Assembly: GCF_032878955.1 (NCBI RefSeq)
Contig: NZ_CP043839.1
Coordinates: forward strand, 5,022,001-5,086,000
Length of the DNA: 64,000 nt
Reading direction: 5' to 3'
Source of the DNA: Butyricimonas paravirosa
GTDB lineage: Bacteria > Bacteroidota > Bacteroidia > Bacteroidales > Marinifilaceae
The position numbers were made by a program, and so were the translations under genes. This document shows positions 52,901-61,382 of the stretch, piece by piece. The notes beneath the pieces are model-generated. The model searched no databases. It was not told the origin of the DNA and worked only from the letters and a program-made list of their open reading frames with translations. Each line of letters begins with the position of its first letter. The stretch's first letter is position 1.

Positions 52901-53584
52901 GCATCTAGTGGAGGAGGAAGTGGTCGTATGATAGAAGGGTATAATATGAATAACTTCTGGGCTACTCGTTGGGCCGGTTTGGATGAAGAGGGAAATGCTC
53001 TGGTGTACAATGCGGACGGGGAAATTATAAAATCTACGGAAAATATTACGAATGATGATTTGGTGTATATGGGAACATTGACACCGAAGTACTTTGGTGG
53101 ATTTTTTAATACGTTCACTTATAAAGGATTGTCTCTTTACGTGGGGATCACCTATAAGTTAGGGTATATTTTCCAGAAACCGACGATTTCACAACAGCCT
53201 GCAAGTAGATACGGTGGTGCTAATTATGAAATTAATGAAGATATGGCAAAACGTTGGAGAGAGGCGGGTGATGAGGCTAAAACCGATGTACCCCGTTTGG
53301 GAACGGATAACAATAGTTTTCAACGATATAGAGGTGCTGATATTCATGTCCAAAAAGGAGATCATATCCGTTTGAAAGAAATATCGTTGACTTATGAACT
53401 CCCGTCTAAATGGGTAAATAAAATCATGCTTGGTAGTGCTAATATCGGGTTTACTGCAACAAACCTGGGATTGATTTGGAAAAAGAATAATGTCGGTATA
53501 GATCCTGATTTTATTCCGAACACGAGAGATTTGCGGATGGCGCCGACACCTTCTTATAATTTCTCGTTAAATCTTAATTTCTAA
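49994..53584 (+). CDS. SusC/RagA-family TonB-dependent transporter with STN domain
   Basis: A 1196-residue outer-membrane protein. The signal sequence is long (MTIVLLLFSSFTAVAQ after a basic leader), followed by an STN domain (SFIQVAKEIQKQTELTFLYN), a carboxypeptidase-regulatory-like domain (LTVAGKITDQQGLPLPGVNI), TonB-box region LDEVVVVSTGY, and a plug with SIWGVRAANGVIVIETKKG. The barrel ends in SLNLNF. I choose the ATG at 49994 over a GTG at 49928 that overlaps fecR, since it gives the normal leader. It imports a nutrient with the SusD partner three codons downstream and can signal through the upstream FecR. Confidence 0.95.
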   Translation: MKKNRNKSLPGGLWLIKNRLMMRMTIVLLLFSSFTAVAQNVTVKMKNSSFIQVAKEIQKQTELTFLYNDAKVGNITGLNPDFTNTDVKAVLEYCLKNSGLTFSIVDNTVVVSPVKSTNQQQENKLTVAGKITDQQGLPLPGVNIIIKGTTLGFVSDVEGKFTAICSRGDSLLFSMVGFEMQTVAINSDSPLNIKMKEATEALDEVVVVSTGYTRLPKERATGSFSVVTAKELEKRPSPNIMNRLEGVVPGVYVDVKNSDMTFLYGSDRTDGYVDEQTNISMNIRGKSSLLNTTRPLLVVDGFPTDMEMKNINPSDVESITFLKDAAAASIWGVRAANGVIVIETKKGKKGKGGTTVNFGMNVSTSGSPRFNTLPIMNSAEMIDYEKEMVEKGYITRPVNSAYSAGAPISQAAKLILDAKDGLINQADADAMLNELAGRKAYRDVKKYLLQPSFSQQYNLSFSGASDQMSYFLSASYANERSNMKGEEGDRFTLTSNMNFKILNWATLTTGLRATLFNIKNNALGLSMIQASGGLILLPYNQFVDENGNRVDYYKTYNEDFVTEKEALGYKNWKYNYLDELDNKDDTRKEQTFAMTVGLNIPIPGVKGLSLDGQFMFERKNTKNRTFANENTFEARDLYNLATTYDANTGALTNNLPWGGILNVTNGNSQNYSIRGQINYDGVIDEIHQITALAGMEIRETRDWANGARYYGYNEKTLIAGSQLPNPYINIWGYNSYLTDASPETDYQRRYLSYDGNLSYTLMNKYVLSGSVRYDDYNNFGVDRKYRATPMWSTGFSWHIGREDFIMDNVGWLNQLTFRTTYGYNGNIDPGQYPFTNISLSTSNDGFTQLPSSSITAAANPSIRWEKTGVLNFGLDFAVLNHRLSGSIEVYRKYSRDLFAEYTINPIFGANSTRSYTLTRNAAKVDGKGVDIALNGMIVQKSDFNYRASLTFSYNTNEVKSSPYELYSSFASSGGGSGRMIEGYNMNNFWATRWAGLDEEGNALVYNADGEIIKSTENITNDDLVYMGTLTPKYFGGFFNTFTYKGLSLYVGITYKLGYIFQKPTISQQPASRYGGANYEINEDMAKRWREAGDEAKTDVPRLGTDNNSFQRYRGADIHVQKGDHIRLKEISLTYELPSKWVNKIMLGSANIGFTATNLGLIWKKNNVGIDPDFIPNTRDLRMAPTPSYNFSLNLNF

Positions 53585-53596
53585 AACGTGATAGAT

Positions 53597-55030
53597 ATGA
53601 ACAAGAAAATATTTAGTGTAATTATAGGACTTTCCTGTTGTTTCTCCGCTTGTTCCGATTGGGTGGATGTCAAGACTAAAGGATCATTGGTTCCGGAGGA
53701 GACGGAAAATTACCGTTACTTGATGAATAACACGGAAAATTTCCGCTGGACACTTTCTTACCATGATGTGGCATCGGATGATATTGATATTTCTGATCCG
53801 GCTCAACAAGAGGCGATCTATGAAACGAATAAATTTATCCCGGTATATACTTGGGCCGACGAAATTTATAGCCAGTCTGAAAATGACACGGAGATGAACA
53901 AAGTGTACCAGGTTATCTATAATTGTAACGTGGTGATTGATGAGGTGATGGATAGTAAGAACGGGACAAACGAGGAGAAGTTGGAGATTCGGGCTGAGGC
54001 TCTTGTACATAGAGCCGAGGCATATTTGACGTTAGTGAACGTGTATGGTGTTCCGTATAATGCAGCAACGGCATCCACGGATCAAGGAGTCCCCTTGTTA
54101 ACTACCCCTCGTGTAGAAGGGGCTCTGCCACGTGCATCTGTCGAAAAAGTGTACGAGCAAATTTTTAAAGATTTGGATGATGCTTTCGAGTATTTGCCCG
54201 ATGTGGCAGAATTTAATTTCTATCCGGGTAAATGTGCTATTTATGCATTGCGAGCAAGAGCCTATCTGTTGATGGGTAATTACACGGAGGCGAAAAAGAA
54301 CGCTCAAGAGGCACTTAAATTAAAGAGTACATTGGAAAATCTGAATGACTATGTTGATCTGGCGAGTACAGAGGAAAGTGTGAGAAGGAAAAATTACGTG
54401 GAAACATTGAAAGATAAGGAAGTTATTTTTGCTAAAATGCCCGTAACTACATTTTCGATGGCATCATATTCCACGGCTGGCCTTGTGTTAAGTGATGATC
54501 TGCTGAATACTTTTGATCAGGAAAAAGATTTGCGTTATTTTTATTTTACTCGTTCCATGGTAGATGATTTAGGTATGACTTATTCCGGGCGGGTATATTT
54601 TAAGGACAATTATTATCCTTATGACTGGAAAAAGAACGAGGGACGTAACATGGGGCCTTGTGTGCCGGAAATGATGCTAATTGAGGCAGAATGTTGGGCT
54701 CGCGAGGGAAACACGACGGAATCCATGAATATTGTGAATAAATTGAGAGAGTATCGTTACGTTGCGGGTGAGGACTATTCGTTGAGTGCCGCAACAGCTA
54801 AAGAGGCTTTAGGAAATGTATTACAGGAGCGTCGTAGAGAATTAACGTGTCATGGTTTACGTTGGATGGATCAACGTCGTTTGGCAAATGATCCGGATTT
54901 TCCGACACAGACGGTGACTCGGGTATTCAAGGGAACGACTTATACATTAGAACCCGGTGCCGTGCGGTATACTTTCCCAATGGGAGAAAAATATTTGGAA
55001 GAAAATCCGGAGATCGGACAAATTAAATAA
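53597..55030 (+). CDS. SusD/RagB-family nutrient-binding lipoprotein
   Basis: A 477-residue lipoprotein (lipobox CCFSAC). Marks include EALVHRAEAYLTLVNVYGVP, IYALRARAYLLMGNYTEAKK (TPR-like), MMLIEAECWAREGNTTESM, and ERRRELTCHGLRWMDQRRL, the usual C-terminal SusD motif. ATG 53597 is preferred to GTG 53588. It pairs with the SusC directly upstream. A weak hairpin follows, then the TlpA-like gene. Confidence 0.94.
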   Translation: MNKKIFSVIIGLSCCFSACSDWVDVKTKGSLVPEETENYRYLMNNTENFRWTLSYHDVASDDIDISDPAQQEAIYETNKFIPVYTWADEIYSQSENDTEMNKVYQVIYNCNVVIDEVMDSKNGTNEEKLEIRAEALVHRAEAYLTLVNVYGVPYNAATASTDQGVPLLTTPRVEGALPRASVEKVYEQIFKDLDDAFEYLPDVAEFNFYPGKCAIYALRARAYLLMGNYTEAKKNAQEALKLKSTLENLNDYVDLASTEESVRRKNYVETLKDKEVIFAKMPVTTFSMASYSTAGLVLSDDLLNTFDQEKDLRYFYFTRSMVDDLGMTYSGRVYFKDNYYPYDWKKNEGRNMGPCVPEMMLIEAECWAREGNTTESMNIVNKLREYRYVAGEDYSLSAATAKEALGNVLQERRRELTCHGLRWMDQRRLANDPDFPTQTVTRVFKGTTYTLEPGAVRYTFPMGEKYLEENPEIGQIK

Positions 55031-55036
55031 GAGTTC

Positions 55037-55094
55037 GTAAGGTTCATAAAGTTATAAGGTTTATAAGGTTCTTTATAAACTTTGTGAACCTTAC
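55037..55094 (+). terminator. Imperfect hairpin between susD and the TlpA-like gene
   Basis: GTAAGGTTCATAAAGTT pairs with AACTTTGTGAACCTTAC with one mismatch across an AT-rich loop that itself repeats AAGGTT. It may attenuate rather than stop transcription into the TlpA-like gene, whose start is 30 bases further on. Confidence 0.55.
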
Positions 55095-55123
55095 CAACTT
55101 TATAAATTATTAAATCGTATTGT

Positions 55124-57103
55124 ATGAAAAAAATCACGTTGTTAGGAAGTATCGTTGTACTTCTGTTATTTTCTTGTGTGGTTAAGGCACAGGATCGTAA
55201 ACCTTTTCACATTATTCCATTGGTGCCGGTTGCCGGTCAGGATGTGAAGTTCACGTATGATAATTCGCTGACGTCACTGGCTGATGAGGAAACGATTTAC
55301 GGAACGGTTTATTACTGGGAAAATTTGTGTTGGAGGGCGGAAGATTTGAAGTTGGTGAAGAATGATACGGCATGGGAGGCCACTTGTCGTGTGCCTGAAA
55401 ATTGTGCGTTGGTATCATGTAAATTTTACGCTGGGGACAAAAAGGATACAGGGGGACGGTCCACGTACACGACAATGACCTTTAACAAGAACGGGCAGAA
55501 TTTATCGACTGCTTATATGGCGTGGGGAATGTTGCGGAACAAGACGTTGGAGTCTTTACCGGAATATTGTGACGAGGACGCGTATATTGATGATGAAGTT
55601 ATGCGTTTTTGGCTGAACCAACAGCTTTTGAAAGATCCCGGAGCCCGGAAATACGTATTCTATTATGCGGCGAAGTTGTTGAATAAAATGATGCCGGGAG
55701 AAAAACATGAACAGATGTTGGGAGACGTGGATTTTATACTGAATTTACCGGATGTGGATGAAGAGACGTTGTTGAAGGCACTTGAAGTTGCTAAGAATAT
55801 CGTGAAAGACAGTACGAAAGCGGCGGCAGTAGAAACCCGGATTTTAAAAGATTACCCGAACGGGATTTTGGCTAGGGACCAAGAGATATGGCGGATTTTC
55901 AGAATCATGGATGCCGATGCGAAAGCTCCTGAATTAGATGCTTTCCTGAAACGTTTCCCGACGGAAAAGTTTAAAGATATAGAGACGGAAACATCATCCA
56001 TGTATCTGGGTAAAATCTTTCAAGCGGTAGTTTATCAGCCCATCATCAAGAAAAATGATTATAGTTTCTTGTACAAGTACCTTCATGATGTTCCCCATCT
56101 TTATTTGCTGACTTTCTACTGGCACATGGTACAAGTGCCGTTGAACACGAATCAGAGAACCCCGGAACAGGTGTTACCTTTTGCTAAGGTTATTTACAAT
56201 GAGGTGATGACTCGTCCTCAAGCAGGAGCTGATCAAGTGTATTCAGAACGGGAGTGGAAGGATTATCTGCTAACGAGGGGAAAAGATATGATTCTGAAGC
56301 ACGCGTTCGTGTTGGATGCTACCGGTTCTTCTGCCGAGGCATTGGAGTTGATGGAAGAAATTAAAGGGAAATATAATTTCAAATCGGCAGAATATAACAA
56401 TCAATATGTTCGTTTGTTGGAGAAGAATGGCTATCAATCGATGGTAATTCCCACGATCGTGGCTAGTGTACGGGAAGATGCGGTTACTCCCGAAATGTTG
56501 GAAATCTTGCGGAAAGATTACGTGAAACAACATAAAAACGATAAAGATTTTGAGGCTTATGTCAGTTCGTTGAAATCACAAGAGAAACAACAAGAGTTGC
56601 AAAAACATTTGCAGGAGACGATGATTAACAAGGATATTGAACTTTTTGCTATGGAAGATCTGGACGGGAAAAAGGTTGATCTTTCGAAGATGAAGGGGAA
56701 GATTATCGTGTTGGATTTTTGGGCGACTTGGTGCGCTCCTTGTAAAGCCTCTTTACCGGGAATGCAAATGGCCGTAAATAAGTATAAAAATGATCCGAAC
56801 GTGGTGTTTTTCTTTATTTCCACGATGGAGACGGCGGCTGATTTTAAAGAACAGATTCGGAAATTCATGAAGGAGCATAATTACACGCTGAAGGTGCTTT
56901 GTGATAACGTGAACCCGAAAACGAAAAAGCAGTCGGCTGTTTATGATACTTATTGTAAAGCTTTTAAGTTTTCCGGTATTCCTCATAAAATGATTATTGA
57001 CGGGAACGGAAAATTGCGTTGGAGTATTGGTGGTTATATGGGAAGTCCTTCGGCTTTGGCAGAGGAAATGAACCTTATGATAGAGATGTTGAAAGCGGAA
57101 TAA
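55124..57103 (+). CDS. TlpA-like exported thiol-disulfide oxidoreductase with long N-terminal region
   Basis: A 659-residue exported protein. The leader MKKITLLGSIVVLLLFSC could be a lipobox or a signal peptide ending VKAQ. The first 490 residues hold helical repeats with no named domain; the last 150 form a TlpA/AhpC-type thioredoxin domain with the redox motif DFWATWCAPCKASLPGM and the late FKFSGIPHKMIIDGNG (cis-Pro). Such proteins close many SusCD loci in Bacteroidota. It probably reduces disulfides in imported proteins or peptides. The stop precedes a hairpin at 57126. Confidence 0.9.
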   Translation: MKKITLLGSIVVLLLFSCVVKAQDRKPFHIIPLVPVAGQDVKFTYDNSLTSLADEETIYGTVYYWENLCWRAEDLKLVKNDTAWEATCRVPENCALVSCKFYAGDKKDTGGRSTYTTMTFNKNGQNLSTAYMAWGMLRNKTLESLPEYCDEDAYIDDEVMRFWLNQQLLKDPGARKYVFYYAAKLLNKMMPGEKHEQMLGDVDFILNLPDVDEETLLKALEVAKNIVKDSTKAAAVETRILKDYPNGILARDQEIWRIFRIMDADAKAPELDAFLKRFPTEKFKDIETETSSMYLGKIFQAVVYQPIIKKNDYSFLYKYLHDVPHLYLLTFYWHMVQVPLNTNQRTPEQVLPFAKVIYNEVMTRPQAGADQVYSEREWKDYLLTRGKDMILKHAFVLDATGSSAEALELMEEIKGKYNFKSAEYNNQYVRLLEKNGYQSMVIPTIVASVREDAVTPEMLEILRKDYVKQHKNDKDFEAYVSSLKSQEKQQELQKHLQETMINKDIELFAMEDLDGKKVDLSKMKGKIIVLDFWATWCAPCKASLPGMQMAVNKYKNDPNVVFFFISTMETAADFKEQIRKFMKEHNYTLKVLCDNVNPKTKKQSAVYDTYCKAFKFSGIPHKMIIDGNGKLRWSIGGYMGSPSALAEEMNLMIEMLKAE

Positions 57104-57125
57104 TCGGCAAGATTCATTCGATGGG

Positions 57126-57169
57126 TTAGGATTTAGAACGGGGTGAATGAATCCCTGTCTAAATCCTAA
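57126..57169 (+). terminator. Terminator of the plus-strand SusCD locus
   Basis: TTAGGATTTA pairs with TAAATCCTAA, and the inner GGGGTGAATGAATCCCT segment adds partial pairing. It lies 22 bases after the TlpA-like stop and is followed by TTTTAT. The rest of the gap to 57388 shows no gene, only degenerate GAGATATAGCTGAG words. Confidence 0.7.
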
Positions 57170-57388
57170 TTTTATGTCCTTAATCTAACCGTTTTCAAAC
57201 TCTGATAATACCCTGTTAATGGCTTACAGACGAGATATAGCTGAGTTAAAGCTGAGATGAAGCCGAGTTCATGTCGTCTTTGTTTTGGGGAGGTATGTTT
57301 TTGTTTCTTTTGTTTTTACTGATATTCAGATCTTCTAGGGATTTAAACTCTTGTAATTGAAAATGGGTTGTCCAAAAAGGTATTTTTC

Positions 57389-57440
57389 AAACTCCCTCCC
57401 CCCTTCGGGGTACTCCCTCTATAAACAGAGGGAGAGTTAA
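57389..57440. repeat. Palindromic intergenic repeat (family C), intact copy
   Basis: AAACTCCCTCC, a CTTCGGGG turn, then CTCCCTCT-ATAAAC-AGAGGGAG (57413-57434), a hairpin with a 6-base loop. A second copy in reverse orientation begins at 57470 and is split by the insertion sequence, resuming at 59253 (AGAGGAGGTGGCCGAAGGCC). The two copies together would form a long inverted repeat. Confidence 0.75.
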
Positions 57441-57487
57441 AATACTCCCTTTCTTCGGGAAGAGTCACCAGCTCCTCCTCTGTTTAT

Positions 57488-59246
57488 GAGGCCACTGAAA
57501 AAGTCTTTCTTTTTCTGAAAGACTTTTTTCTTTTGAAAAACACTCGCGATAAAAAGACGACGGGATTCTCCATCACTCCAGGATTTTTTTTTAATATAAA
57601 CCTGTTGATTCAATTTTTTAGTCGCCAAATTCGATTTAGAGGAGATAATTTGCCTGTTTCACGGGTTATGCCCGGTTTTTACAGCACGTTTTTACTTAAC
57701 GTTAATATTTACAGCATGTTGGCGGCGAATATGGTTATCGCTCCTTGCATGGACATACAATCAAGGCCACATGACACGGCCCTGTCATACCCGAACACGT
57801 TCTTGAGCTGCGCGAATTTAGCCTCCACGCGGGGACGTAACCTGGCATTCGCTCGAAAAACACCCGTTTCTTGAAATTTCCTTTGCTCGACATGCTCGTC
57901 AGATTTTATCATCACCGAGAACGTCTTCTTCCTTGCCCCTTCCTTGTAACATCCCTCGCAAAGGGGGCACTCCTTGCATCGCTTCACGTCAAAAAAGTAC
58001 ACCCGGCGGGCGTTCTTGTTACCTTCCGGCTTCAGGTAGCATTCCTTGTATGCCAGGTGCCCTGCGGGGCAAACCATCATCGCCTCGTCCTTGTTATAAA
58101 CGAATCCCGTTTCCCCGCGTACACCGTCCAGCACCGGGTTCAATCTCGATACCAGTTGAACGTCATGCCCCGTGGCGTACATGATATTATCCCGGCCCGA
58201 GTAAGCCATGTCACCGATTACCGTGTCCACCTCCATCCCGTTCTCCACGCTTCGCTCGACGAGCGGTTCCAGGTATTGCCCGTCCGCTTTCTCCCCCGTG
58301 GTTACAAGGGCCGCCGTGATGATCCCGTTGCTAGTCATGGCAACGTGTGTCTTGTAACCGAAAAAGGACTTGTTCACCGCCTTGTGCCCGACCCGGGCCT
58401 CCTTGTCAACGGAAAACGAGACGGAATCCTTGACGTCTTCAAGGGTTTCTTCGAGAAGGTTGACTCGCTCGTTCACCAGCGGAAGGGAAGACAGTCCCCC
58501 GTGGGAACGAACCCGTTGTACCAAACTCGTGCAAGCCGCCCGGGTTTGCTCCAGCGTTTCCCCGGGGGAAACCGTCGAGAGAATATCGTTGATTTCCCCG
58601 GCCGGGAGAGGGGCCTGCCGGATCGTGGATTGAAGGTGACGGAGACGACCTTGCAAGGCAACCCTGGCCGAGTACAAGTTATAACGGGAAAGCGTGTGGG
58701 TGGCATCGAGGATTATCGCCTTCCCTTCTAGAACACCGCGGGAGCGGGCAAGACTTACCGTTTTACTCACCAGGAGATCCAGCAAGTTCATGTCTTTTAG
58801 ACGCTGGCGACGGAAACGGGTCAGCGTGCTGGCATCGAGAACGTCATCCTCGGGGGCTAAATCTAGAAAATACTTGAAAGAAAGATCGTAACGCGAACGA
58901 TCTACAACGTCAACATCCGAGAGGTCAAAGATCACTTTCAAAAGAAGGTACTTGAAGACCCGGACGGGGTCTATAGCCACGCGACCGTTCGTCTGGCAGT
59001 ATCTCGAGGATAATTCATCGTAAACAAAAGTGAAGTCCACCAGGTCGTTGAGCTGGTGAAGCTTGTTATCCCGGGGGATTAGTTTATCATACAAGTCTGA
59101 ATAAACGCTGAAAGAAAGAGAGGTTTGGCGTGGTAACATCATACATTGTTTTAGCCCTCGAAGATAAACTTATTTGAAAAAAGTTAAAAGTAAAAAATAA
59201 ATATTTTGGAGAAAGTCCCCCAGAAGGGGACTTTTTCAGTGGCCTC
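57488..59246 (-). mobile_element. IS1182-like insertion sequence
   Basis: A 1759-base element bounded by exact 18-base terminal inverted repeats: GAGGCCACTGAAAAAGTC at 57488-57505 and its reverse complement at 59229-59246. The direct repeat GTTTAT flanks it (57482-57487 and 59247-59252), a likely target duplication. Each end carries a hairpin: AAAAAGTCTTTC...GAAAGACTTTTTT on the left and AAAGTCCCC...GGGGACTTT on the right, which may block read-through transcription. One full transposase gene fills most of it. The element's base composition is visibly richer in GC than its surroundings. Confidence 0.93.
57709..59142 (-). CDS. IS1182-family transposase
   Basis: A 477-residue DDE transposase. 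The N-terminal DUF772-like part has VAIDPVRVFKYLLLKVIFDL and LDASTLTRFRRQR. The catalytic region shows AIILDATHTLSRYN (first Asp), VIGDMAYSGRDNIMYA (second Asp), and a cysteine-rich zinc-like stretch (CKECPLCEGCYKEG) before RKFQETGVFRANARLRPRVE with the late Glu. All catalytic residues seem present and the frame is open, so the element may be active. It reads toward the left end of the IS. Confidence 0.94.
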   Translation of the reverse strand: MMLPRQTSLSFSVYSDLYDKLIPRDNKLHQLNDLVDFTFVYDELSSRYCQTNGRVAIDPVRVFKYLLLKVIFDLSDVDVVDRSRYDLSFKYFLDLAPEDDVLDASTLTRFRRQRLKDMNLLDLLVSKTVSLARSRGVLEGKAIILDATHTLSRYNLYSARVALQGRLRHLQSTIRQAPLPAGEINDILSTVSPGETLEQTRAACTSLVQRVRSHGGLSSLPLVNERVNLLEETLEDVKDSVSFSVDKEARVGHKAVNKSFFGYKTHVAMTSNGIITAALVTTGEKADGQYLEPLVERSVENGMEVDTVIGDMAYSGRDNIMYATGHDVQLVSRLNPVLDGVRGETGFVYNKDEAMMVCPAGHLAYKECYLKPEGNKNARRVYFFDVKRCKECPLCEGCYKEGARKKTFSVMIKSDEHVEQRKFQETGVFRANARLRPRVEAKFAQLKNVFGYDRAVSCGLDCMSMQGAITIFAANML

Positions 59247-59296
59247 GTTTATAGAGGAGGTGGCCGAAGGCCGGAGGAGTTTATTTTAATGTCTTT

Positions 59297-61162
59297 TTAT
59301 TCAATCTCGCTAAGTTCCAGCCAGCGCATTTCCTTTTCGTCCAACAAATCAATGATCTCGGCAATTCGCTGGGAAGATCTCACCAGTTCATCCGTATCAA
59401 GAGTCCCGGAGTTCAAGGCTGTTTCCAGCTCTGTTTTTTCCGTGTTCAGTTTTTCCATGTCGGATTCCAGTTGTTGCATTTCCAGTCTTTCCTTGAAAGT
59501 CAGTTTACGGACTTTCTCCTTTTCTCTCACGGGTTTGGGTGCGACAGGGATTTTCTTCTCTTCCTGTTTCCGCAGCAGCTCCTCTTCTTCTTTTTTATTC
59601 TTATACTGGGTGTAATTACCGGGGAAGTCTTTCACCACGCCGTCACCCTCGAAAGCGAACACCCGATCCACCACTTTATCCGTGAAGAAACGGTCGTGCG
59701 ACACGATGATCAGGCAGCCTTGGAAAGATTTCAGATAATCTTCCAACACGTTCAGCGTCATGATGTCGAGATCGTTCGTCGGCTCGTCGAGAATCAAGAA
59801 GTTGGGGTTGCTCATGAGGACAGTCAGCAGGTAAAGTCTCCGTCGTTCGCCCCCGCTGAGTTTTGCCACGAGGGAATATTGCAGCTTGTCCGGGAAAAGA
59901 AAATATTCAAGAAATTGCGATGCCGACATCACCCGTCCATTACCGAGGTCGATTTTCTCGGAAATGTTTTTCACGATGTCTATGGGGCGATCGTCTTCCT
60001 TGAAACTGATCCCGTCTTGTTTATAATAACCGTAAACCACGGTTTCACCAATTTCGATGGTTCCGCTGTCCGGCTCGATCTGGCGGGTAATGATATTCAG
60101 GAAGGTCGATTTTCCGACCCCGTTTTTCCCGATGATACCGATCTTTTCCCCCCGAATGAATTTGTAGGAGAAATCCCGTAACACGCGGAAATCCCCGTAA
60201 CTCTTGTTCACGTGTTCCAGTTCGAGAATCTTCTTACCGAGGCGTTGTCCTTTTATATCGAGTTCCAGTTGTTGCTCTGTCGTGTTTTGAGAGGCGACTT
60301 CTTTTATTTTATAGAAATTGTCGATCCGGTATTTCGCCTTATGCCCGCGGGCCTGCGGCATCCGGCGCATCCATTCCTGTTCCGTGCGGAGCAGGTTCTT
60401 GGCCTTGTCTATCGAGGCGTTTCGGGCCTCAATCCGTTCGTCTCTCTTTTCAAGATAGTAGGAGTAGTTTCCTTCGTAGGCGAATAAACCGAAATCGTCA
60501 ATCTCGATGATCTTGTCGCACACCCGATCCAGAAAATAACGGTCGTGTGTCACCATGAGCAGGGTGGCATTCGTTTTTTCGAGGTACTCTTCCAGCCATT
60601 CAGTCATCTCCACGTCCAAGTGGTTGGTAGGCTCGTCAAGGATCAGGAAATCGGGGTTACTGATCAATATTTTGGCCAGCCCGACACGTTTGCGCTGTCC
60701 CCCGGATAGCTCCTTAATCCGCTGGCTGTACTTGTCGACCTTGAGTTCCGACAGGATTTGTTTCACTTGCGTGTCGTAGTCCCACGCGGCGAGAGCGTCC
60801 ATTTGCGGGATGAGTTCTTCGAGAGCCGACGCGTCGTTGTCCTTCACGGCTTGCTCGTATGTTTTGATTAATTTCAAGGTCGGGTTCTCCGAGTTGAACA
60901 CCTCTTCAAACACATAATTTTCCGGGTTAAGTTCCGGGTCTTGGTCCAGAATACCGATTGAAATGTCATTACGGAAGATCACGGAACCCATGTCCGCGGA
61001 GTCTTTGCCCGCGATGATACGTAATAGGGTGGATTTTCCCATCCCGTTCTTGGCAATTAAAGCTACCTTTTGATTTTTGCCGATTCCAAAAGTTATATTT
61101 TCAAACAGGAGTTGTTCCCCGAAACGTTTACTGAGATTTTCGACTTGTAAAAAACTAATCAT
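59297..61162 (-). CDS. ABC-F family ATPase (Uup-like)
   Basis: A 621-residue soluble protein with two ABC domains and no membrane segment. Domain 1 has AKNGMGKSTLLRIIAGK and KELSGGQRKRVGLAKILIS; domain 2 has IIGKNGVGKSTFLNIITR and AKLSGGERRRLYLLTVLMS, each followed by LDEPTN. A charged linker lies between them. The C-terminal 100 residues form a coiled coil (RLEMQQLESDMEKLNTEKTE), as in Uup. ABC-F proteins act on ribosomes or DNA structures. I place the start at 61162 (MISFLQVENLSKRFG); the 18 codons upstream are unlike the family. The IS ends 50 bases beyond its stop. Confidence 0.93.
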   Translation of the reverse strand: MISFLQVENLSKRFGEQLLFENITFGIGKNQKVALIAKNGMGKSTLLRIIAGKDSADMGSVIFRNDISIGILDQDPELNPENYVFEEVFNSENPTLKLIKTYEQAVKDNDASALEELIPQMDALAAWDYDTQVKQILSELKVDKYSQRIKELSGGQRKRVGLAKILISNPDFLILDEPTNHLDVEMTEWLEEYLEKTNATLLMVTHDRYFLDRVCDKIIEIDDFGLFAYEGNYSYYLEKRDERIEARNASIDKAKNLLRTEQEWMRRMPQARGHKAKYRIDNFYKIKEVASQNTTEQQLELDIKGQRLGKKILELEHVNKSYGDFRVLRDFSYKFIRGEKIGIIGKNGVGKSTFLNIITRQIEPDSGTIEIGETVVYGYYKQDGISFKEDDRPIDIVKNISEKIDLGNGRVMSASQFLEYFLFPDKLQYSLVAKLSGGERRRLYLLTVLMSNPNFLILDEPTNDLDIMTLNVLEDYLKSFQGCLIIVSHDRFFTDKVVDRVFAFEGDGVVKDFPGNYTQYKNKKEEEELLRKQEEKKIPVAPKPVREKEKVRKLTFKERLEMQQLESDMEKLNTEKTELETALNSGTLDTDELVRSSQRIAEIIDLLDEKEMRWLELSEIE

Positions 61163-61230
61163 GCTATATTGTTGATTTGGGATTTCTTGATTTATGATTT
61201 TAGATTCCAACCGCACGAGGCTTGCACTTA

Positions 61231-61346
61231 AACTACCCCCTCTAACTCCCCCTTACACAGGGGGAGAACACGCGGCGGCGTTACATCGTGGCGGTTTCTT
61301 GCGTTCGTCTCTCCCCCTGTGTAAGGGGGAGTTGGTGGGGGTAGTT
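61231..61346. repeat. Long inverted repeat built of CTCCCCC-TTACAC-AGGGGGAG units (family D)
   Basis: AACTACCCCCTCTAACTCCC and the bases after it return as a near-exact reverse complement at 61311-61346. Each arm holds its own smaller palindrome. The arms flank a GC-rich core with CGCGGCGGCG. The element lies between the starts and stops of two minus-strand genes. A shorter relative occurs near 40588-40612. Confidence 0.85.
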
Positions 61347-61382
61347 GATTTTTCATTCTAAACTTTAAACTCTAAACTTCTT

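Noticed and set aside
57104..57388. Possible small gene or RNA after the TlpA-like gene
   Set aside because: Beyond the terminator I saw only degenerate repeats of GAGATATAGCTGAG-like words and no start with a plausible ribosome site or RNA fold.
57871..58731. A long plus-strand frame of 286 codons inside the transposase gene
   Set aside because: It is the antisense shadow of a GC-richer transposase gene; the minus-strand product carries clear family motifs.
59471..60181. A 236-codon plus-strand frame opposite the ABC-F gene
   Set aside because: It is antisense to a strongly conserved gene with intact Walker motifs and lacks any recognisable domain.
61231..61346. CRISPR-like array
   Set aside because: There are only two arms in inverted, not direct, orientation and no regular spacers.
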